The notes under the pieces were generated by a model. The model was not told where the DNA came from and did not search any database. It saw only the letters and a list, made by a program, of their open reading frames with translations. DNA of 64,000 nt from Trematomus loennbergii (Eukaryota; Chordata; Actinopteri; Perciformes; Nototheniidae). Location of the stretch: the NCBI GenBank assembly GCA_012861695.1, contig JAAOOA010000052.1:485001-549000 (forward strand), written 5' to 3'. This document shows, in pieces, positions 1-10,782 of the stretch. Position numbers and translations under genes: made by a program. Each line of letters opens with the position of its first letter. Within the stretch, counting starts at the first letter, position 1.

Positions 1-919
<919 letters not shown>

Positions 920-1131
920 GGCAAATCAATTGATTTAAAGTGCAGAGAGGCTCCGCACCAGACACAGGTACATTCCTACATCCCCACAATAGTGACACTG
1001 ATGGTTTAAAGTCGTTTCTGCGGGGAAGAGTGCTAAAAGTCTGATAACAGTGTGGTAAAAGTCTGATTGTTTCAGAGACCCATAGTAATGATACAATAAA
1101 CCATTTACATCTAAAAGTATTGATTACAATT

Positions 1132-1178
<47 letters not shown>

Positions 1179-1442
1179 GGTTGGGTGAAGTGTTTTGCCC
1201 CAAATACCAAAAATACCTCATCTGCACTTTTCCCCATAAAAATGAATTTTAATCAATACTTTTAGATGTAAATGGTTTATTGTATCATTACTATGGGTCT
1301 CTGAAACAATCATCACACTGACTTTTAGCACTCTTTCCCCGCAGAAACGACTTTAAACCATCAGTGTCACTATTGTGGGGATGTAGGAATGTACCTGTGC
1401 CTGGTGCGGAGCCTCCCTGCACTTTAAATCAATTGATTTGCC
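920..1442. repeat. Large inverted repeat with (AT)n loop
   Basis: Left arm about 920-1133 and right arm about 1241-1442 are reverse complements over roughly 200 bp with few mismatches. One indel of about 20 bp lies near 1040-1065 in the left arm. Both arms carry an AATCAATTGATT block at their outer ends. The loop of about 107 bp contains an (AT)n run at 1137-1175. This is the structure of a foldback-type non-autonomous DNA element, but clear target duplications were not found, so the class is open. Confidence 0.85.
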
Positions 1443-2189
1443 TTATATTATATATATATATATATCGTTAAAAACTGCAATATATACCTGGCTGCTAAAT
1501 CCTCAGAACTGTTACAGGATGTGTATTTTGTAAATTGTATAACTTTTTATTTTATTATATTTTTTTATCATATAACTTTTTTTTTACTTTAAATACTTTT
1601 TTTTGCATGTAACTATGTAACATTAAGCTGTCAGTGGCTCTTTTCTGCTGTAACAACATGCATGTCCCCTCTGTGTGACTAATAAAGGTTTTCTGATTCT
1701 GAACTACGATGCTCAACAGCTCGCTTAACGGAACTTTGACGCTGGTATCAGTTTGGTTTCCCACCAATCACGGGAGTATTGTGTATAGAAAGTCTTGAAA
1801 GTAGGCTTGTTTGAGACAAGCAAGACCTGCGCAGACCTGCGCAATTGCGATCAACGTCTTGCTCGTGCGTTGCTTGATGGTTAGTCATTTTGTCCGACTT
1901 GCTCTGGAGGCTCGCCTACATGAGACGTTGAAATCTCGCGGGACAAAGACGCCCGCAGACTTGAGAGCGAGGCTCGGCGAGGCGGCGCAGTTTCTCTCCC
2001 CGGGCTGCGGAAGCGAAATGCTTGATGGGAAACGACTCGCTGGTATCTCGAGCTGAGCGCTCATTGGTGGGTTTTACCCCGTGCTGGAGATGAAACTCTC
2101 CATTGGCTCGGCAAAAGTGTGTTGTTGTTTTGTGTCAGTTTTACGTCGCCACTTCCATTCACATTTTTCATCATTGTTCCACAATGTTT
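1443..2189. other. No gene seen; GC-richer patch
   Basis: The stretch 1810-2060 is clearly more GC- and CpG-rich than its surroundings and contains CCAAT-like boxes (for example ATTGG near 2062 and 2101). It also has a direct repeat of CAGACCTGCG near 1830-1845. An open frame of 81 codons crosses it but shows no recognisable domain. It could be a decayed promoter or part of a transposon. Confidence 0.35.
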
Positions 2190-2495
2190 ATCATCATGAC
2201 ATTAATATCTATATATTTTATACTATACTTGCACTGCTTACCGTTGTCATACTTTATATATCTTAGCATATTCATACAACACACTGTTCATACTAGGCTA
2301 GGCTACTGTGTATATAGTGTATTCATACCCCTCACTGTTTTTTCATCATTCAATTCATTCTATATTTTATTCTGTAGATTGTGTACATTACTTTTCACTT
2401 TACTGCATTTTGCACTCCTGGTTAGAAGCTAAACTGCATTTCGTTGTCTCAGTACCTGTAATCTGTGCAATATCAATAAAGTTGAATCTAATCTT
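2190..2495 (+). repeat. Retroposon 3'-tail-like repeat
   Basis: A T-rich stretch ends in a GCACTCCTGGTTAGAAGC block, then a TTTCGTTGTCTCAGTACCTG block, and finally AATAAAGTTGAATCTAATC. In fish genomes this arrangement is typical of the 3' ends of dispersed non-LTR retroelements. The assignment rests on that tail only; there is no coding part. Confidence 0.5.
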
Positions 2496-2565
2496 GAGCA
2501 GGAACAAATGTATTTACTTAGTACATATCTGACATTAACGATTAAACACATTTGTCCATTCTTTA

Positions 2566-2830
2566 TCAATCAATCAATCAATGTTTATTTATATAGCCCA
2601 ATATCACAAATGTTACATTTGTCTCAGTGGACTTCACAGTTTGTACAGAATATCAGTATGACAATACGACACCCTCTGTCCTTACGTTTCACATCATACA
2701 AGGAAACACTTCCAGAGAAAAACCCACAGTTTAAAGGGGAAATGGGAGAAACCTCAGGGAGAGCAACAGAGGAGGGATCCCTCTCCCAGGACGGACAGAC
2801 GTGCAATAGATGCCGTGTGCATTTATAAAT
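2566..2830. repeat. Dispersed repeat, TTTATTTATATAGCCC type
   Basis: Starts with four CAAT units and the phrase TTTATTTATATAGCCC, a head seen in many dispersed fish repeats. Related phrases (TTATTTATATAGC) recur at about 12350, 18612 and 22616 in this window. No protein is encoded. Confidence 0.45.
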
Positions 2831-2861
2831 GCAAACCGAGTCAAGCCGACTCGAAAAAAGC

Positions 2862-3043
2862 GAACTATTCAGTCAGACAGCAATTTATTAGTAACAAGTG
2901 CAATTTCAAGTACTTTATCCAAAATCCAAGCACTTTAACCAAAATTCAAGCACTTTATCCAAAATCCAAGCACTTTTCAAATCTTGAAAACACCACATGA
3001 AATTTCAAGCATTTTCAAGGATTTCCAGCACCGTACGAACCCT
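2862..3043 (-). repeat. Terminal fragment of the CAGGG-ended DNA element
   Basis: Contains three to four imperfect units of CAAAATCCAAGCACTTT and ends with GATTTCCAGCACCGTACGAACCCTG. This matches the right end of the larger element at 3516-5084, so it is a truncated copy of that family. Confidence 0.6.
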
Positions 3044-3046
3044 GAA

Positions 3047-3325
3047 TAATTGTTACAGCTCGAGTGGAATTGTTCTGTCTGCTTTTCCTCAAGTCAACCC
3101 TAGGGGGAGTAAAGAACTATAAGCCATCAAATCTCATAAAGGTTTTCTCCGTCAGCAACAAAAGATGGAGGCTTCACAAAACAAAATAAATTCAGCCGAA
3201 CCAAAGAGTGTTTTCATCTCTACCTTTTATTCCTCCTGAGTGCCAAACGCCATGAACATGTAACTCATCATCATTCCCTTTCCTCAACATATTTACAAAA
3301 ATATTAATCTTTTTGCTGCAGTCAT
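3047..3325 (-). repeat. Duplicated 3' untranslated segment, distal copy
   Basis: About 270 bp nearly identical to 5308-5545, the presumed 3' UTR of the BTB zinc-finger gene. Both contain the run from GTGTTTTCATCTCTACC to the TTTACAAAAATATTAATC block. A short copy of the last codons and stop also appears near 5203-5245, so a unit of terminal coding sequence plus UTR was tandemly duplicated. Later insertions then split it. Confidence 0.7.
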
Positions 3326-3332
3326 TCAGTCA

Positions 3333-3515
3333 GTAGGGGCTTGGACTGTGAGCCGTAGGGTCGCCGGTTCAAGTCCCCGACCAGGCCTAAATATGGAGTG
3401 TGGACTTCTACTTGGAGAGGTCCCAGTTCACCTCCTGCCCTGCTGTGGTGCCCTTGAGCAAGGCACCAGACAACCCCTTCCCCCCTCACTCCCATTGCTC
3501 CCCGGGCGCTGTACA
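3333..3515 (+). mobile_element. tRNA-derived SINE, 5' part
   Basis: A polymerase III B box GGTTCAAGTCC lies at 3366-3376 and an A-box-like GGACTGTGAGCC lies upstream. It is followed by a GGAGAGGTCCCAGTTCACC body and the phrase CTTGAGCAAGGCACCAGACA, common in fish SINEs. The body stops at CGGGCGCTGTACA and continues at 5085, because a DNA transposon has inserted there. Confidence 0.75.
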
Positions 3516-5084
3516 CAGGGTTCTTACACCTTTTCCAAAGTCAAATTCAAGCACTTTTCAAGCATTTTCAAGGTGCATTTTCAAGCTTTTCAAGCATCTT
3601 ACAGCTGTTGTAAATTACATATTTATATACACATACTTATACTCAAATGATTATTTCCCTACCTCACATTAAATCAGATGTTCTTTATGCTATAAACAAC
3701 CAAATGTGTGTTTCATAATAGCATTCTACATGAGGATGAAAAATTAAAAATGTTAGAAAAGAAAACTAAGTTTAATATTTCAAAATGAGTGACCCATCTG
3801 TACGTAGACTGGGCATCCCATATAACCTGGCTGAGCCAATATAAAACAATCAGCCAAATAACTTTTCAATATATTATTGATTACTATTTTTTAGGTACTT
3901 TTAGGTTGGCAGTAAACACAAGTCAGAGGTAAATGGTGTACTTTGACTCCACTACATGTATTTAATACCTTTAGTTACTTCACAGATGTGGATGAATGAT
4001 GTGAAATATAATCAAGTGTTAAATCAGACTTTAGTTCCACCTGGAGTAAATCACAAGCTACTCTGTAGTATACAAAGTCATTCAAACTAGCTGCACCTTT
4101 ACCAGCTTTGAGAACACTTTCATGATCAATCATTATAAAACATATCATATACAATTATTAGGGATGCTCCGATCGCCAATTTTGGGGCCGATCGCCGGAA
4201 TCAGTATCGGCCGATACCGCTCTCTTTTCCTCTCTCCCCCTCTCTCTCTCTCTCTCCTGACAGCCCGTCAGTATCTCCTGCAGCTCACTGATCCAGTAAT
4301 GAGCGACCCGACAGTGAAGAATAAATATATTTATAACTAGTTTAGCTTGTTCCAGAGGTAGATAAAATAGCTAAGTGTGTTAGGTCTAACTCTTAATGTG
4401 TGTTCTGCTCCGCTCACCGGTCCGTCACAGCGGGTGGAGCTGCAGGATTTCTGCTTCATACACGTTGCATACCGCTATTTTATTGTCATTTTCGGACACT
4501 TAAAATACTGCCAGACTAGTGAAGCCATTTTGGCGAGCTTGTTTTGCCGCGCACAGAGAAAAGTGTCATGTATTTTACATGCAACGATAGCCTAATCTAA
4601 AATGCTCTACTCTGGCGTACCTTTCGTGTGGTGTGTGGCTCGTCAGCGCAGACTCTCGCATCGTTATTGTTGCACACTTTGCAGGAGGCTCCTCTTGGGC
4701 TTCGCTTGACCCTCGTCTTAGCCATGGCTTGTATTTGTCTTCTGCTAGCCAACGCTCGTTGAAACGGCAACCTCCTGGCATACTGTCATCTATCACTCTC
4801 ATCAGAATGCCCAGGTCACACACGTAACAAAAACACTTGCCGGTCACGCGCATAGCGCGGGAAGGCCGGAGCGGAGCTGTTTTATGTAAAAGCGAAGCAA
4901 TTAAGCGCGCTCCGACTTCTTTATTTTCTTTTAATCTAAAAAGCGAAGTAAAGCATTTACAATTCCAAGCACTTTATCCCAAATTCAAGCACCATTCCCA
5001 AAATTCAAGCACTTTTCAAACCTTGAAAACACCTCGTACAATTTCAAGCATTTTCAAGGATTTCCAGCACCCGTACGCACCCTG
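3516..5084. mobile_element. DNA element with CAGGG termini, inserted in a SINE
   Basis: Begins CAGGGTTCTTACACC and ends GTACGCACCCTG, with a direct 6-bp duplication TGTACA at 3510-3515 and 5085-5090. Joining the flanks restores a continuous SINE. Both ends carry TTCAAGCA(C/T)TTT motifs in opposite orientation. The sequence at 3821-3824 (CCCATATAACCTGG) is the empty form of the site that holds a foldback element in the relatives at 25186 and 48730. No transposase is visible, so it is non-autonomous. The superfamily is uncertain; a 6-bp duplication is shorter than the hAT standard. Confidence 0.7.
4158..4235. repeat. hAT-like terminus nested in the previous element
   Basis: The phrase TAGGGATGCTCCGATCGCC followed by ATCGGCCGATAC is the kind of terminal sequence seen in short hAT-related fish elements. 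No opposite end was found before 5084, so it is either truncated or very diverged. Confidence 0.4.
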
Positions 5085-5185
5085 TGTACAATAGCTGCCC
5101 ACTGCTCCTGGTACTAGGATGAGTTAAAAGCAGAGAACACATGTCACTGTGTGCTGTGTGCTCTGCATGTGTGACCATTAGAGCC
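5085..5185 (+). mobile_element. tRNA-derived SINE, 3' part
   Basis: Continues the SINE interrupted at 3515. TGTACAATAGCTGCCCACTG and CTCCTGGTACTAGGATG are the usual tail of this SINE type. The same tail, on the other strand, is seen at 15655-15690 and 15830-15875. Confidence 0.7.
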
Positions 5186-5304
5186 TCCATATTCTATTCT
5201 ATTCAGTTACTCCACCTCCGCCACACGAGCCACCTCCAGCTTTTTATCCCAAATGTTATTGTAATTATCAAAAATAGTTGCAGATAATTTTTGTGAAGAT
5301 GGAC

Positions 5305-5557
5305 TAATTGTTACAGCTCGAGTGGAATTGTCTGCTTTTCCTCAAGTCAACACTAGGGGGAGTAGAAAAGTCAACAACAAAAGATGGAGACATCACAAGA
5401 TGAAATAAATTCAGCCGATTCAAAGAGTGTTTTCATCTCTACCTTTTATTCCTCCTGAGTGCCAAACGCCATGAACATGTAACTCATCATCATTCCCTTT
5501 CCTCAACATATTTACAAAAATATTAATCTTTTTACATTTTACATTCAGTCCATTCAG
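5305..5557 (-). other. Presumed 3' UTR of the BTB zinc-finger gene
   Basis: Lies directly downstream of the stop codon at 5558-5560 on the minus strand. It is repeated at 3047-3325. No certain polyadenylation signal was assigned. Confidence 0.5.
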
Positions 5558-5872
5558 TTACTCCTCCTCCGCCACATGAGCCACCTCCACCTCCATCGTC
5601 TCGATCACCTCTCCCACTTCTCCCTCCTCTTCCTCCTCTTCCTCCTCCTCCAGCTTGGGGTCTGTTAACCCCTGCTGAGAGAGGACGTAGTTCACCACCT
5701 GCATGATGCCCTGATCTGACAGCGTGGATAACGACCCGTCCGTCACCGCCTGCACCGCCTCCACCGTCTCCTCCGTGATCAGCACCGTCTCGATCTCCTC
5801 GGCAGGCGGCTGCCGGGCCGGTCTCAGCTCTGGAGGCAGCTCGGAGGCCAGGATGCTGACAGCGTGCTCCAC
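5558..5872 (-). CDS. BTB-C2H2 zinc-finger protein, last coding exon (acidic tail)
   Basis: The frame starts right after an acceptor (CTTCAG, boundary 5872/5873) with VEHAVSILASELPPELRP and ends at a TAA at 5558-5560. It encodes about 104 residues with no fingers. An E/V/T-rich stretch (EEIETVLITEETVEAVQAV) is followed by SDQGIMQVVNYVLSQQGL, then a run of glutamates and a final acidic segment. The composition suggests a transcriptional regulatory tail. It follows exon 6926-7161, whose frame ends in a matching phase. The glutamate run is a simple repeat and may vary in length. The ortholog is not recognised. Confidence 0.8.
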   Translation of the reverse strand: MEHAVSILASELPPELRPARQPPAEEIETVLITEETVEAVQAVTDGSLSTLSDQGIMQVVNYVLSQQGLTDPKLEEEEEEEEEGEVGEVIETMEVEVAHVAEEE

Positions 5873-5875
5873 CTG

Positions 5876-5895
5876 AAGGTCAAGGTCAAGGTCAA
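5876..5895 (+). promoter_or_regulatory. Three contiguous AGGTCA half-sites over a splice acceptor
   Basis: AAGGTCAAGGTCAAGGTCAA holds three head-to-tail AGGTCA motifs with no spacer, two of them in TCAAGGTCA context. On the gene strand the same bases form the pyrimidine-rich tract before the last exon. The simplest reading is a splice tract; binding by a nuclear receptor is only a possibility. Confidence 0.35.
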
Positions 5896-6004
5896 TCTTT
5901 CAGTTGTGTGTACAGACAGAGAGATCAAAATACTGTTTCCCACAATCCAATACACAAACAAATATATATATAAAGATATGTATACAAATAGGTATATACC
6001 CAGA

Positions 6005-6875
6005 GATGGCAAAAGTACACGCATCCTTTACTCAAGTAGAAGTACAGATACTCAAGTTTAAAAATACTCTGGTAAAAGTAGAAGTACTGACTAAACTTCT
6101 TTACTCAAGTAAAGTAAAGAGGGCTTTGAAATGTACTTAGTAAAAAGTACCCATAACTAGCAGCTGTTTTAAAGAGTACCTGACCTCCCTTTATATTAAT
6201 AGAACAATAATGTCATTGTTAGCTAATGAATGTTTCCATGCTGAACAACGGCAACATGACAACGTTTTCATTGGTCCCTCTTCTTTAGAGAAGACCAGGA
6301 AATGATGGATACACGGATCGTGTTCAAATCAATAGGCACGCAATGACTCTAAATAATAATGATCACGCCACCAAACACACATTCAAACTAAAGGAACCAG
6401 CCTGTTTGGGAAATGTAAGAAGTAGAAAGTACAGGTATTTGTGTTCAACATGTAAGAAGTAGAAAGTACAGGTATTTGTGTTCAAATGTAAGAAGTAGAA
6501 AGTACAGGTATTTGTGTTCAAATGTAAGAAGTAGAAAGTACAGGTATTTGTGTTCAAATGTAAGAAGTAGAAAGTACAGGTATTTGTGTTCAAATGTAAG
6601 AAGTAGAAAGTACAGGTATTTGTGTTCAAATGTAAGAAGTAGAAAGTACAGGTATTTGTTCAACATGTAAGAAGTAGAAAGTACAGGTATTTGGTTCAAA
6701 ATGTAAGAAGTAGAAAGTACAGGTATTTGTTTCAACATGTAAGAAGTAGAAAGTACAGGTATTTGTGTTCAAAATGTAAGAAGCCAAAGTCAGAAAAATA
6801 AGTAGTGGAGTAAAGTACTGATACCAGAAGAATGTACTTAAGTACAGTAAAAAGTATTTGTACTCCACTACTCCA
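6005..6875. mobile_element. DNA element carrying a minisatellite
   Basis: The left part reads GAGATGGCAAAAGTACACGC and continues with many AAGTA(C/G)TACT-like phrases. The right part ends near GTACTTAAGTACAGTAAAAAG and TTGTACTCCACTAC. Such AAGTAC-rich ends belong to common fish hAT-like short elements. It lies in the intron between the last two coding exons. Exact ends and target duplications were not resolved. Confidence 0.5.
6412..6790. repeat. Minisatellite, 35-37 bp unit, about 10 copies
   Basis: The unit AATGTAAGAAGTAGAAAGTA followed by CAGGTATTTGTGTTC is repeated ten times, plus a partial unit at the right end. Units differ by one or two bases, mainly at the CAAC/CAAA junction and by the presence of GT after TTT. 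It produces repetitive open frames on both strands that are not genes. Confidence 0.95.
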
Positions 6876-6925
6876 TTCACTTTTACATCAATAAAAGCAG
6901 TCACTAAATACAGCATAGCAGTCAC

Positions 6926-7161
6926 CTGTGTCCCCTGGTTGTGAAACTGCAGCGTATCTTTCTCCAGCATGATCTTCCCCGGCAGGTTGTCTCCGTGGTA
7001 TTTGGCCATGTGTTTCCTCAGCGTTCGGGCGTCGATGTGCGCCTCCTGGCACATCGGGCAGACGTACGGGCGCTCGCCGGTGTGCGTGCGGACGTGACGC
7101 TTCAGAGAGCGAGCGTCCGCCCACGCCACGCCGCAGGTCAGGCACTCGAAGGGCTTCACAC
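6926..7161 (-). CDS. BTB-C2H2 zinc-finger protein, exon with two fingers
   Basis: Acceptor CTCAG lies at 7162-7163 and the donor GTGACT begins at 6925. The frame reads VKPFECLTCGVAWADARSL and so on. It contains two C2H2 fingers: CLTCGVAW...HVRTH, then after a TGERPYV linker CPMCQEAHI...HMAKYH. A non-finger stretch PGKIMLEKDTLQFHNQGTQ follows. The second finger has H-X4-H spacing. The TGERPY linker is the classic one for DNA-binding poly-finger arrays. Confidence 0.88.
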
Positions 7162-7443
7162 CTGAGAGAGAGACGGAGGAAATGTTAGTGCATTAGTGTG
7201 ATGGAAACGGATGGATTTATTTCAAGATCTTTTTATCCGTTTTTTGCAGACAAGACACTTTCAGCACATTAAACAAAGTAAAGAACAATTTGTCTGTTAA
7301 AGGAAAGAAAAATACCCATTTTTACAACAGTCTATAGTATTTTAGTCTGTTTTAATTCTGTGACAATGTCTTGCGCAGTTACTTGACACTATATATAGAT
7401 TATGAATTTATAATAAGACATGTTTCAATGTGTGTTTTCTCAC
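7162..7443. other. Intron, nothing recognised
   Basis: AT-rich intron between two zinc-finger exons. No repeat or RNA gene was identified. Confidence 0.5.
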
Positions 7444-7619
7444 CCTGGTGGTTGTTGACGTGGCGCCGGTACTCCCTCAGCTGAGTGAACTTCCTGCCGC
7501 ACTGCTCACACTCTCTCTCCAGGTTCTGCTTCACTCGCCCTTTCTTCCCGTGCGTGGCTTTCTTCACGTGTCGTCGGAACAACGCCTTCTCGAAGAACTC
7601 CTTCCCACACACGTTACAC
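7444..7619 (-). CDS. BTB-C2H2 zinc-finger protein, exon with two fingers
   Basis: Acceptor TTCAG (boundary 7619/7620) and donor GTGAGA (boundary 7443/7444). The frame gives CNVCGKEFFEKALFRRHVKK-ATH, then a basic linker GKKGRVKQNLERE, then CEQCGRKFTQ...HVNNH and a final QG that joins the next exon. Both C2H2 pairs are complete; the first has H-X5-H spacing. A short CA run at 7624-7650 lies immediately upstream of the acceptor. Confidence 0.88.
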
Positions 7620-7710
7620 CTGAACACACACACACACACAAACACACACACTTTAATACCTGGGAAATATTCCTCAGAACAACTGATTCATTAAGAAGAT
7701 AATTGAGTTC

Positions 7711-8447
7711 CTGGTTGCATTCACACCTAATAGTCCGTTCTCAGGTGCGCACCAGATGACTGTTTGTTACAGTGTTTCATTTTCAGAAGGTTCGGTTTGC
7801 GCTCACACGGGCAAAACTCAAACGGACTATAAACTTTAAACAAAGTCATGTGCACGGAAATGCTGTTCAACCATTGGTCAGACATTAAGGGGTAAAAACG
7901 CAAATCCCGGCAATTTCTACCGTAGCTTTGGAGCATCTGCAGGTTATTTTCATGCTGCTGTTAATCTGGAGAGCTGAGAGCATATCAACAGACTCTAGTG
8001 GCCAGTACAAATGATTATACAATCAGACAACGTGCGTTAAAAAACATTTGAACACATAATGAGAGTCGTTCTGCAGTAAGGAGGACGTTTCACCGACGAC
8101 AGGTGGCTCTGACTTTTATGTATAGTTGACGGAGCTTTTTACTTTACACGACACTGTTCAACACTTCATTCTGCTTCACTCTTTCGCTAAAGATTTTGAA
8201 GACATCCGCGTTCTTGTGACTCGTAAATACTACGCTTCCTATGTTTTGGTGCGGGCTGCGTTCACACCAGCGATGAACCGCTCCAGAGTTCACTAGCAAG
8301 CGGTCCGAGACCACCTCTTTGAGGCGGACCAGAGTCCGGTTGTTTAGTTCACTTCAGAGGTCTCAGACTGCGTTCACACCGACCCAAACGAACCAAGCGG
8401 CTAAACGCACCAGGGTTCGATTCAAACGGCTGGTGTGAATGCGACCT
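7711..8447. mobile_element. Short inverted-repeat element (MITE-like)
   Basis: GGTTGCATTCACACC on the left and GGTGTGAATGCGACC on the right form short imperfect terminal inverted repeats. The interior has internally repeated GTTCACACC phrases. No coding potential. It lies in the intron between exons 7444-7619 and 8575-8733. Confidence 0.55.
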
Positions 8448-8574
8448 AATTCATCCTCTATGAACTACACATTTCTGGTATCTTGACATCCCTAATCCGA
8501 GACGCCTCGTTAACATTACTCTAATAAAATCTGCCCTCCTCCTCCTCCTTCTTCTTTGGTGGTGCTGGACTCAC

Positions 8575-8733
8575 TTGAAGGGCTCGGCCACGCTGTGCGA
8601 CTTCACGTGGGAGTACCAGTCCTTCTTCCAGCTGTAGCACTTCCCACACACCTGGCACTGGAAGGGCTTCAGACCCATGTGTTTGTTCATGTGCTGCTGC
8701 AGGTCTTTGGCTTCGAAGAACCTCTTATCACAG
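8575..8733 (-). CDS. BTB-C2H2 zinc-finger protein, exon with one and a half fingers
   Basis: Acceptor TCCTGCAG (boundary 8733/8734) and donor GTGAGT (boundary 8574/8575). It completes a finger started in exon 10665-10782: CAHCDKRFFEAKDLQQHMNK-H. It adds CQVCGKCYSWKKDWYSHVKSH. A TGEKP-like linker is replaced by MGLKPFQ. It ends at AEPFK, in phase with CNVCGKEF of the next exon. Confidence 0.87.
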
Positions 8734-8766
8734 CTGCAGGAGAACCACAGAGAACATTTTATATAC

Positions 8767-8872
8767 AGCTGTTAGAAAATATCCTGGTCCCCGGCTTGAG
8801 CTTCAATCTCAGGATGCATGTATTTATGATCCTCTCCAGAATGGAAGTAGTCATCACATACAGAGCATCAAC
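8767..8872. repeat. Short dispersed repeat, copy 1
   Basis: About 105 bp beginning AGCTGTTAGAAAATATC and running through TTCAATCTCAGGATGCATG to ACAGAGCATCAACTAGT. It is almost identical to 19152-19258. It borders the 5' end of the LINE at 8873. Confidence 0.7.
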
Positions 8873-10618
8873 TAGTCAACCCTTTTAGTTTTACTCCTTT
8901 TACTGTTGATGTTGTTCGTGAAGCTTTAACCAAGTTAGATCCTAAGAAACCGGCCGGCCCGGACAACGTAGAACCTTTCTTTTTAAAGATAGCTGCAGAT
9001 TTTATTGCTCCACCTCTCACTACTCTTTTTAACCTCTCCCTCAGCACAAACACAATTCCAATGGAAGTCAGCGTATGTCCTGCCTCTACTAAAAGGTGGG
9101 GAGGCCACTTTATTAAATAATTATAGGCCCATCTCTAAATTATCAGTTCTGGCTAAGGTTCTTGAACGCCTAGTGAGTGAGCAGGTAAAGGTGTTTTTAT
9201 GTACAAATGACATCCTGTCTAAACATCAGTCAGGCTTCAGAAAGCAACATAGCACCATCACTGCCACAATGAAAGTGGTGAATGATGTGGCGAGTATTTT
9301 AGATAATAAGCAGAGTGTGCAGCTCTATTTATTGACCTTTCCAAAGCGTTTGATACCGTCGATCATCGCATCTTAAAGCAGAGGCTACTCAGTATTGGCT
9401 TATCCAGCCATGCAGTGGGGTGGTTTGTGAACTACCTCTCTGAAAGGTCCCAATGTGTTCATTTGATGGGCTGTCTTCTGAGTGGTTAAACATTACTAAT
9501 GGTGTTCCTCAAGGTTCTGTTTTAGGTCCACTTTTATTCTCCATCTACATCAATAGTTTAGGTGAAAATGTCGATGGAGCAACCTTACATTTTTATGCGG
9601 ACGATACCGTTATGTACTGTGCACGTCCCTCCATTAAGGAGGCTGTTGTTGAATTGCAAGCTGCTTTTAACATTATTCAGACTCAGCTCTCTGAACTAAA
9701 GCTTCTTTTAAATGTTGATAAAACCAAGGTAATGCTCTTTTCAAAAGCTAAAAAGACACCAGAGCCTGTTTTAGATATTGTAACTACGCAAGGAATAAAA
9801 CTTGAAGTGGTTGCCTGTTACAAATACCTTGGTATCTGGCTTGATGATTGTCTCACTTTTAAACGTCATGTCAATAACCTGCTTAAAAAACTGAGGGTTA
9901 GGCTAGGTTTCTTCTACAGGAACAAGTCCTGTTTCTCGCTCGAGGCCAGAAAAAGGCTAGTCTCTGTGACCTTTTTACCTGTGCTGGACTATGGTGATCT
10001 GATTTATATGAATGCACCTGCCAATTGCCTGGTCAAGTTAGATGCTGCGTATCACAGTGCACTGAGATTTGTGACAAACTGTAAAGCATTAACCCATCAC
10101 TGTACCCTGTATGCAAGGGCTGGTCTGCCTTCACTAACTGTACGGAGGCTCAGTCACTGGTACATTTTTATATATAAAGCCATGTTAGGGAAACTTCCAT
10201 CCTACATCTGCTCCCTGATCTCACGGCGAATTGTAAGTGGCTACTGCCTGAGATCGCATGCTGTGGTTTTATTAAATGTGCCAACTGCTAGGACTGTCTT
10301 AGGGAAGATAGCATTTAGATGCGCAGCTCCACTGTCCTGGAATAGTCTGCAATTAAATGGAAACTGAGCAATCTGGTGCCACTAAATGTTTTTAAAGCTC
10401 GGTTGGATGCTACTCAATCGGAAGCTGTTGGTACCTGTTCATGTGGATAGTATGTAAATTGTAATCCCTGTAATGATACTGTATGATGTCCTTTTGTTGT
10501 TCTGTTTATGTTTTAATGTTTCATGTGGAACCTACTTGAGCAGGTCTCCCTTGAAAAAGAGATCAATGATCTCAATGGGATACAACCTGGATAAATAAAG
10601 GTTTGAAATGAAATGAAG
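8873..10618 (+). mobile_element. 5'-truncated CR1/L2-group LINE
   Basis: A reverse transcriptase region lies in the intron, antisense to the host gene. It starts abruptly inside the coding part and runs to a tail GGATAAATAAAGGTTTGAAATG with short ATGAA units. Blocks seen include DPKKPAGPDN, NYRPIS, GVPQGSVLGPLL and FYADDTVMY. The end of the element is a short A-rich simple repeat, which fits a non-LTR retroposon. Target duplications were not defined. Confidence 0.85.
8934..10367 (+). pseudogene. LINE reverse transcriptase fragment
   Basis: Encodes the reverse transcriptase and C-terminal region of a CR1/L2-group LINE in at least three frames. 9453-10367 is the longest piece (304 codons). It has GVPQGSVLGPLLFSIYIN (fingers-palm motif), FYADDT (catalytic), and the thumb/C-terminal LGIWLDDCLTFKRHV region. 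Frame breaks occur near 9110 (early stops), about 9335 and about 9450. The endonuclease domain is absent, so the copy cannot retrotranspose on its own. Confidence 0.85.
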
Positions 10619-10664
10619 ATTGGAAGAGGACATGCAAATGAAAAAGCAGAGAAGAGAGACTCAC

Positions 10665-10782
10665 TGTGCGCAGGCGAAGGGCCGCACGTCGGGGCGAGGC
10701 TGATGTTTCTTCAGATGTTTGCTCAGCGCTGAGGCTCGGTGGAACGTCGCTCCACACGTGTTGCACAGGTACTTTGATTCAC
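10665..10782 (-). CDS. BTB-C2H2 zinc-finger protein, exon with one finger
   Basis: Acceptor TCCCAG (boundary 10782/10783) and donor GTGAGT (boundary 10664/10665). Joined to the end of exon 12511-12928 it reads HTGESKYLCNTCGATFHR, then ASALSKHLKKH, a complete C2H2 finger. It ends in VRPFACA at the start of the next finger. The phase matches on both sides, supporting these boundaries. Confidence 0.86.

Noticed and set aside
1811..2056. 81-codon frame as a gene
   Set aside because: No domain, no splice or conservation evidence; the frame is open mainly because the patch is GC-rich.
6363..7159. CRISPR-like array or repeat protein at 6412-6790
   Set aside because: Units are contiguous without unique spacers, the context is a vertebrate intron and the open frames follow from a period near 36 bp.
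9453..10367. Independent gene in the intron
   Set aside because: Reverse transcriptase motifs (GVPQGSVLGPLL, FYADDT) show it is a LINE, with upstream frame breaks and a retroposon tail.
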